Below are positions 32,204 through 40,030 of a DNA stretch of 40,064 nucleotides, in pieces (the stretch's first letter is position 1; each line of letters starts with the position of its first letter). The notes below the pieces were generated by a model. That model was given only the letters and a program-made list of their open reading frames with translations, had not been told where the DNA came from and made no database searches. The stretch comes from JBCCMB01 sp039026555 (lineage in GTDB: Bacteria > Pseudomonadota > Alphaproteobacteria > Caulobacterales > Hyphomonadaceae). Made by a program: the position numbers and the translations under genes. The DNA is taken from the NCBI GenBank assembly GCA_039026555.1, contig JBCCMB010000011.1, positions 1-40,064 on the forward strand, written 5' to 3'.

Positions 32204-33607
32204 CTAGCACTTGTAGTACATGTCGAATTCGACCGGGTGCGGATGAAGTTCGAAATTCATGACTTCCTCCATCTTCAGCTCGATGTAAGCGTCGATCTGG
32301 TCGTCATCCATCACGCTGCCCGCCTTTAGGAAATCGCGGTCGGCATCAAGGCTCTCGAGCGCTTCGCGCAACGATCCGCAGACCTGCGGGATGTTAGCGG
32401 CCTCTTCGGGCGGCAGCGCATACAAGTCTTTGTCCATCGCGTCGCCCGGATGGATCTTGTTCGTAATGCCGTCCAATCCCGCCATAAGCAGCGATGTGAA
32501 AGTGAGATATGGATTGCCCGCTGCGTCTGGGAAGCGTGTTTCAATGCGTTTTGCTTTTGGCGAAGACCCGTAAGGAATACGCACCGACGCCGACCGGTTG
32601 CGCGCCGAATAGGCGAGCATCACGGGCGCTTCATAGCCGGGCACTAGGCGTTTGTAAGAGTTGGTTGACGCATTTGAAAACGCGTTGATCGCTTTCGCGT
32701 GCTTAATGATGCCGCCGATATAGTACAGGCAGGTCTCGGACAGATCGGCGTATTGGTCGCCTGCGAATGTCGGCTGACCGTCTTTCCAAATGGATTGGTG
32801 CACGTGCATGCCAGAACCGTTGTCTTTGTACATTGGCTTGGGCATGAACGTCGCTGTTTTGCCATAGGACGCGGCCACGTTATGCACCACGTATTTGTAA
32901 AGCTGCAGGTTGTCGGCCATTTCAATCAGCGTCCCGAACACCATGCCAAGCTCATGCTGGGCGGGCGCCACTTCATGGTGCTGTTTCTCCGGCTTCAGGC
33001 CGAGTTCAGCCATAACCGCCAGCATTTCGGAGCGCATGTCCTGGGCGCTATCCACCGGAGGCACGGGGAAATACCCACCCTTTGGACCTGGGCGGTGGCC
33101 CATATTGCCGCTCTCATAGACTTTGTCGGTGTTCGCCGGCAGTTCCGTGCTGTCGAACTCATAGCTCGTTTTTTCGGGAGTCACCGACCAACGAACGTCG
33201 TCAAAGACAAAAAATTCGGCTTCGGGTCCAAAATAGGCGGTGTCGCCAACACCCGTGCTCGCCATGTATTTTTCCGCCAGCTTGGCGGAGCCGCGCGGGT
33301 CGCGATTGTAAGGCGTCATCGTGCCAGGGTTGAGGATATCGCACATAATGCCGAGCGTGGTTTGTTGATAGAACGGGTCTATCTTTGCGGTCGATGCATC
33401 GGGCATCAGAACCATGTCGCTTTCGTTTATAGCTTTCCAGCCTGAAATCGATGATCCGTCGAACATCGTTCCATCTTCGAACAAATCTGCTCCAACGACG
33501 GTTGAATCGAAGGTGACGTGCTGCAGTTTTCCGCGCACATCCGTAAACCTCAAATCCACATAAGCAACGTCTTTTTCTTTGATAAGCTTGAGTACGTCTT
33601 CCGACAC
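32204..33607 (-). CDS. glnA: Glutamine synthetase, type I
   Basis: GlnA makes glutamine from glutamate, ammonia and ATP. The 467-residue type I form shows the beta-Asp50-like FDGSSI motif, the MCDILNPGTMTPYNRDPR stretch, metal-binding FGPEAEFFVFD, the GMHVHQSIWKDG block, NRSASVRIPYG and RIETRFPDAAGNPYL (about residue 351). The adenylylation Tyr is near 396 in DKDLYALPPEE, so it can be controlled by GlnE together with PII. It is 59 bp downstream of glnB and followed by a strong terminator. Together they form the common alphaproteobacterial glnB-glnA operon, which responds to nitrogen status; an NtrC/sigma-54 site was looked for but not convincingly seen. Confidence 0.98.
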   Translation of the reverse strand: MSEDVLKLIKEKDVAYVDLRFTDVRGKLQHVTFDSTVVGADLFEDGTMFDGSSISGWKAINESDMVLMPDASTAKIDPFYQQTTLGIMCDILNPGTMTPYNRDPRGSAKLAEKYMASTGVGDTAYFGPEAEFFVFDDVRWSVTPEKTSYEFDSTELPANTDKVYESGNMGHRPGPKGGYFPVPPVDSAQDMRSEMLAVMAELGLKPEKQHHEVAPAQHELGMVFGTLIEMADNLQLYKYVVHNVAASYGKTATFMPKPMYKDNGSGMHVHQSIWKDGQPTFAGDQYADLSETCLYYIGGIIKHAKAINAFSNASTNSYKRLVPGYEAPVMLAYSARNRSASVRIPYGSSPKAKRIETRFPDAAGNPYLTFTSLLMAGLDGITNKIHPGDAMDKDLYALPPEEAANIPQVCGSLREALESLDADRDFLKAGSVMDDDQIDAYIELKMEEVMNFELHPHPVEFDMYYKC

Positions 33608-33666
33608 CGAGTGTCTCCTTCTTCAGTAAAGCTGCGACGTCCGTGACGCCGCTCGATTTTCAGAGC

Positions 33667-34005
33667 CTATATGGCCTGATCTCCTGTCTCGCCGGTGCGA
33701 ATTCGCACGACTTCAGAAACATCAGATACGAAGATTTTTCCGTCCCCGATTTTCCCCGTTTGCGCCGCGTTCGACACGGCTTCCAGCGCCGCTTCTAATT
33801 GGTCGTCCGCGACCACCACCTCCACTTTGAGTTTCGGAAGGAAATCAACCACATACTCGGCGCCGCGATAAAGCTCTGTGTGACCGCGTTGACGACCAAA
33901 ACCTTTGGCCTCAAGCACAGTCATACCCTGCAATCCGACCTCGTGGAGGGCCTCTTTCACTTCGTCCAGCTTAAACGGTTTGATGATCGCCTCGATCTTT
34001 TTCAT
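33667..34005 (-). CDS. glnB: Nitrogen regulatory protein P-II
   Basis: This trimeric signal protein (112 residues) senses 2-oxoglutarate and ATP/ADP and controls GlnA adenylylation and NtrB. The text is canonical: MKKIEAIIKPFKLDEVKEAL at 1-20, then GMTVLEAKGFGRQRGHTELYRGAEYVVDFLPKLKVE with the T-loop uridylylation site Tyr51, and the end KIGDGKIFVSDVSEVVRIRTGE with the C-loop. The frame is open upstream to 34107, but the family start at 34005 has a GGAAAG ribosome site. Being directly upstream of glnA, it is GlnB rather than GlnK (which pairs with amtB). Confidence 0.98.
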   Translation of the reverse strand: MKKIEAIIKPFKLDEVKEALHEVGLQGMTVLEAKGFGRQRGHTELYRGAEYVVDFLPKLKVEVVVADDQLEAALEAVSNAAQTGKIGDGKIFVSDVSEVVRIRTGETGDQAI

Positions 34006-34092
34006 TATCACTTTCCGCCGCTTAGCGCCTTTTTCGCGGACTGCGCCGCGTTCGCCAAGGCCATATGCGCGATCATCGCCGACGCGAGTAGC

Positions 34093-34113
34093 GGGTGCTT
34101 GCAGCAAACACCC
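34093..34113 (-). promoter_or_regulatory. 21-bp dyad upstream of glnB
   Basis: GGGTGTTTGCTGCAAGCACCC (one base over twenty as a unit: arms GGGTG.TTGC and GCAA.CACCC on the + strand, 9 of 10 pairs match around a central base) lies 88 bp before the glnB start. Its half-sites point opposite to the NtrC consensus. It may be an operator or part of an RNA hairpin. Confidence 0.35.
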
Positions 34114-34227
34114 AAGCGATTTTCTTTTGCCGCGTTATTGGGCGTTGGCGCCCATAGGTTGAGCGCTTGACGTTGACGTCAGCGAGGCGATTGTCACTCT
34201 CAACGAGAAAATATGGGAGAAACATTT

Positions 34228-35790
34228 ATGGCGACGCCCAAGCCCGCCCCCAACACGCCGGTCCTTATCGGTGCAGGTCAGTTCGTTCATAGGGGCGATG
34301 TCAGCGAATGTCCGCCATCTCAAGGCCTCCTGGAGCGCGCCGCAACTCAGGCCGCGCGTGACGCAGGCCTCTCTATTTCTTCGCTGACGGAATTGGACAG
34401 CGTCTCCGTTGTCGGCTTTACGATCGATGCGCCGGGTCCGATTAAAGATCTCCCATTCCCCCGCCTCCGCAACGCGCCTAAAACGCTCGCCGACGCTCTG
34501 AAAGCTCAACCGCGAACGCTTGAATACACTCATATGGGCGGCAATACGCCTCAAGCGCTGGTCAATGCGATCGCAGAACGGATCGCAGAACGAGACACTG
34601 AGTTTGCGCTGATAGCCGGCGCCGAATTTTTGGGCGCTTTGCGGAAGTTGATGATGTCGGGCCATGATCTATCCGCTTGGACGGATCCCGACGAGGAGGC
34701 GGAGGCGCCAAGCGTATTCGGCGATCCGCGCGACGGATGTTCGCTACAAGAAGCCGCCCATGGACTTGCGCTGCCTGTCAACACCTACCCGCTGTTCCAA
34801 AACGCCCTGCGCGCGCATTTGGGCGAGAGCGTGGGTGATCATCAAGTGCGACTGGGACGCCTGTTTGCCCCGTTCACGTCCATCGCGAAGGACAATCCCT
34901 ACGCCTGGTTGCCCACGGAGCGCACCGCCGCCGAGATCGCCAATGTAACTGACGCCAATCGATATGTCGGATGGCCCTACACGAAATACATGAACGCGAT
35001 CATGGACGTGAATCAATCCGCCGCCCTGTTGCTGTGTTCGGTCGAAAAAGCGCAAGCGCTCGGCGTTCCGGAGGAAAAATGGGTTTACCTACATGGGTGC
35101 GCCGACGCCGCCGAACTTTGGAATCCGCTGGATCGCGTGAATTACTATACTTCGCCGGCGATCAGCGTGGCCGCCGCAGAAGCCTTGGACATGGCCGGAA
35201 AGACCGTTGATGACCTGGATTTCTTCGACATTTACTCGTGTTTTCCATGCGCGGTCCAAATCGCCTGCAATGAAATCGGCGTCGCGCACGACGACCCGCG
35301 CGGTCTCACTTTAACGGGCGGGCTGCCGTATTTCGGCGGACCGGGGAATAATTATTCTATGCACGGGATCGCCGAGGCTGTCTCACGCGCCCGCGCTCGG
35401 CCCGGAGCGTTCGGGCTGGTTACCGCAAATGGTTGGTTTTTAACGAAACACGCGATGGGCGTTTATTCGACGACGCCGTTCGAAGGCCAATGGCGTCGTC
35501 GACCTCCTGCGGAGTATCAATCCACGATCGACGCTCAGCTGCACCCGGACATTGTTACCGAGCCGCAGGGCGATGCAACGATCGAAACTTATACCGTGGC
35601 GCATGGCCGAGAGGGTCCGAAATACGCCATCATAATCGGCCGCGACGCCGCCAACCGAAGATTTGTAGCGCGGTCGGAAAAAGGCCGGAACGACATTTGC
35701 GAGGCGCTGACAACCACCGAGGGCGTCGGTCGCAAAGGCGTCGTCGCAAGCAAGCCAGGCGGGATGACAAACACCTTTACGCTAATCTGA
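34228..35790 (+). CDS. Thiolase-like protein (TLP1-type) lacking the usual catalytic cysteines
   Basis: A 520-residue protein with thiolase-superfamily text: PVLIGAGQFVHRGDV, a GLLERAATQAARDAGL helix, SLTELDSVSVVGF, ALIAGAEFLGALR, and VDDLDFFDIYSCFPCAVQ near residue 333. The extra C-terminal part (from about 400, with WRRRPPAEYQSTIDAQ and TYTVAHGREGPKYAIIIGR) resembles the additional domain of mycobacterial thiolase-like protein 1. The N-terminal nucleophile position is GGNTPQ (about 104-109), with no Cys. The terminal CxG motif position reads ANGWFLTKHA. The GHP block is GGPGNNYSMHG. It thus is unlikely to be a classic thiolase, though databases often call these acetyl-CoA acetyltransferase. 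ATG 34228 has GGGAG 8 bp upstream. It precedes coq4 by 75 bp on the same strand. Confidence 0.82.
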   Translation: MATPKPAPNTPVLIGAGQFVHRGDVSECPPSQGLLERAATQAARDAGLSISSLTELDSVSVVGFTIDAPGPIKDLPFPRLRNAPKTLADALKAQPRTLEYTHMGGNTPQALVNAIAERIAERDTEFALIAGAEFLGALRKLMMSGHDLSAWTDPDEEAEAPSVFGDPRDGCSLQEAAHGLALPVNTYPLFQNALRAHLGESVGDHQVRLGRLFAPFTSIAKDNPYAWLPTERTAAEIANVTDANRYVGWPYTKYMNAIMDVNQSAALLLCSVEKAQALGVPEEKWVYLHGCADAAELWNPLDRVNYYTSPAISVAAAEALDMAGKTVDDLDFFDIYSCFPCAVQIACNEIGVAHDDPRGLTLTGGLPYFGGPGNNYSMHGIAEAVSRARARPGAFGLVTANGWFLTKHAMGVYSTTPFEGQWRRRPPAEYQSTIDAQLHPDIVTEPQGDATIETYTVAHGREGPKYAIIIGRDAANRRFVARSEKGRNDICEALTTTEGVGRKGVVASKPGGMTNTFTLI

Positions 35791-35865
35791 GACGACGACG
35801 CCGAGCGCGCCAAGATGGTCGAATCGTCGCCGCAAAGGTAGTTTGAGGTAAATGGGGAGGCGAAC

Positions 35866-36678
35866 ATGCCCGATGGACACATGTCTGCATACGACAATCG
35901 TGCGGCCGACATCCGCGACGAAGCTCCAATTCGGCCGATTATTCTCAAAGGACGAGACAACCGCCTCAAACCCCTTACCGCTTGGCGCGCGATGCGAAAA
36001 CTGCTTGCCGACAACGAAGACACGAAATACGCGTTTGACATTACCTCGGCGCTTGCGGGTCGATCGCTTGAAAAAGACTTCTTCAAATTCCTAAAGTCCG
36101 AAGCGGGAACCGCCGCCATGCTGCGCGGCGAGGAATTACCGGATTTGCTAGACGATCATGCGCATCTCGCCGATTTGCCCGATGGCTCGGTTGGGCGCGC
36201 CTATCTGAAATTTGTAACATCCGAAAACTTGTCCGCCGAAGGTTTGGTCGCCGAAAGCCGACGCAGCCGATTGCGCGCGGAAAACGAAATTGAAGACGAT
36301 CTGACCTGGTTTAGCCGGCGCCTGCGCGACACGCACGATTTGATGCATGTGTTGTCGGGATATGGCCGCGATCCGCTGGGCGAAGCGGCGGTGCTGGCGT
36401 TCAGCTATTCGCAATCCGGCAATGCCGGTCTTTTGTTCATCGCTTATATGGCGAGCTTGAAGATCAATCGCGCCTTGCCGTTTGGCGGCGCTTTTCAGAC
36501 TGTCCGCGAAGGTCTGTCGAACGGAAAAACCGCCCGGCGCATAGCGGATCAAGATATGGCGAGCTTGCTTGGAGAATCGCTGACGTCAGCGCGAGAACGC
36601 CTGTATATTCTGCGCCCAAGCGAATACCAGCGCATTCTATCCAAAAATAATGGATTGGCGGCCCACGGAACCGTTTAG
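35866..36678 (+). CDS. coq4: Coq4-family ubiquinone biosynthesis protein
   Basis: Coq4 is needed for ubiquinone (coenzyme Q) synthesis; recent work links it to removal of the ring carboxyl group at C1, and it binds a metal through an HDxxHx11E motif. That motif is complete here: His157-Asp158-x-x-His161 (HDLMHVLSGYGRDPLGE) with Glu173. Family text around it includes YLKFVTSENLSAEGL upstream and SGNAGLLFIAYM downstream. At 270 residues it is a normal length. The start at 35866 has a perfect GGGGAGG ribosome site at 5 bp. It lies between the thiolase-like gene and nnr, all on the + strand. Confidence 0.93.
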   Translation: MPDGHMSAYDNRAADIRDEAPIRPIILKGRDNRLKPLTAWRAMRKLLADNEDTKYAFDITSALAGRSLEKDFFKFLKSEAGTAAMLRGEELPDLLDDHAHLADLPDGSVGRAYLKFVTSENLSAEGLVAESRRSRLRAENEIEDDLTWFSRRLRDTHDLMHVLSGYGRDPLGEAAVLAFSYSQSGNAGLLFIAYMASLKINRALPFGGAFQTVREGLSNGKTARRIADQDMASLLGESLTSARERLYILRPSEYQRILSKNNGLAAHGTV

Positions 36679-36723
36679 CAAAAAGCGCCACATCCGCCGG
36701 CGCAATTGTATAGAACTGCCGTC

Positions 36724-38208
36724 ATGACGATGGAAATTCTCTCCAACGCACAAATGCGCGCGGCGGACGCCGCCGCGATCGCGGAAGGCGTTCCAGGTAT
36801 CGACCTTATGGAGGCGGCGGGAGCCGCCTGCGCCGACGCGATTATTGAGCGATGGCCTGGACGTCGCGTGGTTGTGGCGTGCGGCCCCGGTAATAATGGC
36901 GGCGACGGTTTCGTAATTGCGCACAAATTGGCGACCCACGGATATCAGGTCGCTCTGGGGTTATTGGGCGATAAGAAAAATCTTAGCGGGGACGCCGCCA
37001 TCGCCGCATCACAATGGAGTGGGGAGGTCTCGACGCTCGCCGATCTCGAGCTCGATGAAGACTGCGTCTTAGTCGATGCGCTGTTTGGAACAGGCTTGTC
37101 GCGACCGATTGAGGGAGAGGCGAGGGCCTTTCTGGAACGCGTGCGCAAAATCAATCCTCGCGTCCTCGCAGTCGATCTGCCATCGGGCCTAAATGGCGAT
37201 GCGGCGCAATTGGGCGGAGTTTACGTTCGGGCTGATCTTACCGTGACGTTCGTCCGCAAAAAGCCTGTCCACATTCTAGAGCCAAGCGCTTCAGCCTGCG
37301 GAGCGGTCCGTGTCGCCAATATCGGAGTGCGAGATGAGATCATCCAAGGCTTGAACGTTCAGATCGCCGAGAACGATCCTTCGCTTTGGCGTCACAAACT
37401 TGTGTGGCCAAACACAGGCTCACATAAGCACCAGCGCGGGCGCCTCGCGGTGGCGACGGGCGGTGTAGGGCAAACCGGAGCGGCGAGGCTCGCGGCGCGC
37501 GCTGGATTGCGTGTGGGGGCGGGGCTCGTCACGCTTTTAACGCCGCCGAGCGCTTTGATGGTGGCTGCAGCCGCATCAACCTCTGTCATGACAGAATCCA
37601 TAGCGGACGCTGACGCGATTGTTACAGCGACAAGCCGATCAACCGTGGTGGTCATCGGACCCTCAGCGGGCGTTTCCGATGCGACAAGAGATAAAGTGCT
37701 AGCGCTTGCCAACGCCGGACGATCGCTTGTGTTGGACGCCGATGCGCTGACCGTGTTTGCAAGCGATCCCGACGTCTTGTTCAGCGCCTTACCGACCTCC
37801 GCAGTTCTAACGCCGCACCAAGGAGAATTTGATCGATTGTTCCCAGGCGTCGCCACATCCGCAACCAATAAGATCGCGGCGGTGCAAGAAGCCGCGCGCC
37901 GAAGCGGCGCGATCGTCCTGCTCAAAGGCGCCGACACCGTGATGGCAAGTCCAAGCGGACAGTCGATCGTGAATACGCACGCTTCACCCTTTCTTGCGAC
38001 CGCCGGATCCGGAGATGTTTTGGCGGGGCTCATCGGCGGATTGATGGCGCAGGGCGTCGATCCGTTCGAAGCTGCTTGCGCCGCCGCCTGGATGCATGGA
38101 GATATCGGCGTGCGCTTGGGGCCGGGGCTTATTGCAGAGGACCTCTGCGATGCGCTGCCGCAAACGCTCAAAGCGCTTTACGAGGCCGCCGCGGTCCCGT
38201 CGCGCTGA
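36724..38208 (+). CDS. nnr: Bifunctional NAD(P)H-hydrate epimerase / dehydratase
   Basis: This repair enzyme converts damaged NAD(P)H hydrates back: the N-terminal NnrE domain (YjeF_N, about 1-210) epimerises and the C-terminal ribokinase-like NnrD domain dehydrates, using ADP in bacteria. NnrE blocks are ILSNAQMRAADAAAI, GPGNNGGDGFVIAHKL, DALFGTGLSRPIEG and VDLPSGLNGD. NnrD blocks are LTPHQGEFDRLFPG, LKGADTVMASPSG and ATAGSGDVLAGLIGGLMAQG (about 415-434). The open frame reaches TTG 36706, but ATG 36724 or ATG 36730 fits the domain start; 494 residues result from 36724. The 16-bp tandem repeat at 38204 spans its stop. In Alphaproteobacteria this gene often lies near glnB-glnA, as here. Confidence 0.95.
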   Translation: MTMEILSNAQMRAADAAAIAEGVPGIDLMEAAGAACADAIIERWPGRRVVVACGPGNNGGDGFVIAHKLATHGYQVALGLLGDKKNLSGDAAIAASQWSGEVSTLADLELDEDCVLVDALFGTGLSRPIEGEARAFLERVRKINPRVLAVDLPSGLNGDAAQLGGVYVRADLTVTFVRKKPVHILEPSASACGAVRVANIGVRDEIIQGLNVQIAENDPSLWRHKLVWPNTGSHKHQRGRLAVATGGVGQTGAARLAARAGLRVGAGLVTLLTPPSALMVAAAASTSVMTESIADADAIVTATSRSTVVVIGPSAGVSDATRDKVLALANAGRSLVLDADALTVFASDPDVLFSALPTSAVLTPHQGEFDRLFPGVATSATNKIAAVQEAARRSGAIVLLKGADTVMASPSGQSIVNTHASPFLATAGSGDVLAGLIGGLMAQGVDPFEAACAAAWMHGDIGVRLGPGLIAEDLCDALPQTLKALYEAAAVPSR

Positions 38209-38235
38209 TCTGCGTTTTGGCTGATCTGCGTTTTG
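38204..38235. repeat. 16-bp perfect tandem duplication at the nnr stop
   Basis: gctgatctgcgttttg occurs twice in direct succession (38204-38219, 38220-38235). The first copy contains the nnr stop codon TGA (38206-38208); the second gives an in-register spare stop. It lies 13 bp before the 3' end of tRNA-Leu and looks like slippage duplication. Confidence 0.85.
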
Positions 38236-38247
38236 AATGAGAAGCCA

Positions 38248-38332
38248 TGGTACGGATGAGAGGACTCGAACCTCCACGCCTCGCGGCGCCAGAACCTAAA
38301 TCTGGTGCGTCTACCAGTTCCGCCACATCCGC
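38248..38332 (-). tRNA. tRNA-Leu (anticodon TAG)
   Basis: An 85-nt class II tRNA on the - strand with encoded CCA: acceptor GCGGATG/CATCCGT, D-arm GGCGG..., anticodon stem CCAGA/TCTGG with loop TTTAGGT (anticodon TAG), a long variable arm (CGCCGCGAGGCG region), and a T-arm with TTCGAGT. Discriminator A. The first pair is G1.U72. It lies between nnr and tig, which point the other way. Confidence 0.97.
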
Positions 38333-38349
38333 AAACTAGGTCGGTCGCC

Positions 38350-38378
38350 GATAAACGCTAATTTGCGACGTGTATCAA
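38350..38378 (-). promoter_or_regulatory. Candidate tRNA-Leu promoter
   Basis: On the - strand, TTGATA (38373-38378) and TTTATC (38350-38355) are 17 bp apart, and the -10 ends 17 bp before the tRNA. The -35 matches five of six consensus bases; the -10 is weaker. Confidence 0.4.
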
Positions 38379-38591
38379 GGCGCAAAACGGGGAAGCTGGG
38401 CGCGACGCCGACTTTTCAGCAGCGATCGGCCCGACACGCAATCAGATCCGATAGACAGGCGCGTCCGCGTGTGACATAAGCCGCGCCAATCCGTTAGGTC
38501 GGCGCTTCGCAAACGCGATCCGCCGCGCTTTTTCATTTCCGAAGCCCCCGTGCCGCCAAGGCGGCGCGGCGTAGCGTTTAAGGGATCCGTG

Positions 38592-39929
38592 ATGAACGTC
38601 ACCGAGACCAAATCCGAAGGTCTGACCCGCGAGTACAAAGTTCTCGTACCTGTTTCCGAGCTGAACGAGAAGCTCGACGCCCGTATCGACGAAATTCGTC
38701 CGCAAATGCGGCTGAAGGGGTTCCGCCCCGGCAAGGTGCCGGCGGCGCACATACGCAAAATCTACGGCAAATCGATCATGGGTGAGATTGTCGAGGCGAC
38801 GGTCCAAGAGACCAGCCAAAAAGCGCTCGACGAAGCGAAAGTGCGGCCGGCGGCTCAGCCCAACATCCATTTGGATAGCGAGTCGGAGAAGGTCATGGCC
38901 GGCGAGGTCGACCTGGAATACCACATGGAAATGGAAGTGATGCCGGACTTCGAGCCGTCCGACTTCACCAAACTGACGCTCGAACGCCCCATTGCTGAAG
39001 TTGGCGACGAGGAAGTCGACGAAGCGATGTCGCGTCTGGCCGAGGGCAATAAAAAATACGAGCCGCGCGGCAAAACAGCCAAGGCGCGTGAGGGCGATGC
39101 GGTTGTGGTGGATTTTGTCGGCAAGATCGACGACGTCGCCTTCGAAGGCGGCACGGCGGAAGGCCAAACCATCGTTTTGGGCGAGGGGCGTTTCATCCCA
39201 GGCTTTGAGGACCAATTGGTCGGGGCCAAAACCGGCGACGACGTTGAGGTCAATGTGACCTTCCCGGAGGACTACCCCTCCGACGACCTAAAGGGCAAAG
39301 ACGCCGTATTCGCGGTAAAAGTGAATGAGGTGCGCGCGCCTGAAACGCCCGAAATAGACGATGAATTCGCCAAAGGGCTGGGACTTGAAAGCCTCGATAA
39401 ACTCAAAGAATTGGTGACGCAGCAGATCGAAACCGAAAACTCCGGCATGTCGCGCCAAAGGGTGAAACGCGAATTACTGGACGCCTTGGACGAAGCGCAC
39501 GATTTCGACCTGCCGCCAGGCATGGTGGACACGGAATTCAAGCAGATCTGGGCGCAGCTGGAGCAGGAACGCGAGGCGGGCCGCCTGGACGAGGACGACA
39601 AGGACAAGTCCGAGGAAGAGCTGGAAGCCGAGTACCGCAAGATCGCGGAACGTCGCGTTCGTCTGGGCCTGGTGCTTGCTGAAATCGGCCGCGTCAACGA
39701 GGTCGACGTTCAACCTGAAGAAGTGGCGCGTGCGCTCAACCAGGAAGCGGCGCGCTATCCCGGCAGCGAACAACAAGTGGTGGAGTTCTACCAAAAAAAC
39801 CCCGGCGCCATGGCGCAGCTGCGCGCGCCGATCTTTGAAGAAAAAGTCGTGGATTACATTCTAGAGCGCGCGACCGTATCGGACAAAACCGTGAGCCGGG
39901 ACGAGCTGTTCGCGGAAGAGGACGAATAA
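38592..39929 (+). CDS. tig: Trigger factor (ribosome-bound folding chaperone)
   Basis: Trigger factor sits at the ribosome exit and shields new chains. The 445 residues have the three usual parts: the N-terminal ribosome-binding domain with the signature GFRPGKVPAAHIRKIYG around 41-57, the FKBP-like prolyl isomerase domain from about 150 (GDAVVVDFVGKIDDVAFEGG..., FIPGFEDQLVGAKTGD), and a C-terminal chaperone arm (about 260-445). The C-terminus is acidic (SRDELFAEEDE). The frame is open from 38550, but MNVTETKSEGLTREYKV is the family start, with AAGGGA just upstream. It is followed by a probable clpP, the common alphaproteobacterial order. Confidence 0.97.
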   Translation: MNVTETKSEGLTREYKVLVPVSELNEKLDARIDEIRPQMRLKGFRPGKVPAAHIRKIYGKSIMGEIVEATVQETSQKALDEAKVRPAAQPNIHLDSESEKVMAGEVDLEYHMEMEVMPDFEPSDFTKLTLERPIAEVGDEEVDEAMSRLAEGNKKYEPRGKTAKAREGDAVVVDFVGKIDDVAFEGGTAEGQTIVLGEGRFIPGFEDQLVGAKTGDDVEVNVTFPEDYPSDDLKGKDAVFAVKVNEVRAPETPEIDDEFAKGLGLESLDKLKELVTQQIETENSGMSRQRVKRELLDALDEAHDFDLPPGMVDTEFKQIWAQLEQEREAGRLDEDDKDKSEEELEAEYRKIAERRVRLGLVLAEIGRVNEVDVQPEEVARALNQEAARYPGSEQQVVEFYQKNPGAMAQLRAPIFEEKVVDYILERATVSDKTVSRDELFAEEDE

Positions 39930-39961
39930 GACGCGAATGTCCGCGATTGTGGCAAACACCC

Positions 39962-40004
39962 TTGCGTCGCGGCTCGAGCGTTTAAATATTGCACTCATAT
40001 GAGT
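39962..40004 (+). promoter_or_regulatory. Candidate promoter and 12-bp palindrome before the next gene
   Basis: Between tig and the next start lie a possible -35 TTGCGT (39962-39967), a -10-like TAAATA (39983-39988) and the perfect palindrome ACTCATATGAGT (39993-40004) near the expected transcription start. This suggests that the following gene has its own promoter. A 12-bp palindrome alone is expected several times by chance in 40 kb. Confidence 0.35.
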
Positions 40005-40030
40005 CGGCCCGGCCGGGATCGACGCCAGCC

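Noticed and set aside
32699..33445. Long + strand open frame (248 codons) opposite glnA
   Set aside because: It is the antisense shadow of the well-conserved glnA gene, with no family resemblance or ribosome site.
34006..34200. Sigma-54 (-24/-12) promoter before glnB, such as TTGGCGAACGCGGCGC
   Set aside because: GG and GC have the right spacing but the rest departs from the TTGGCAC-N5-TTGC consensus, so it is not convincing.
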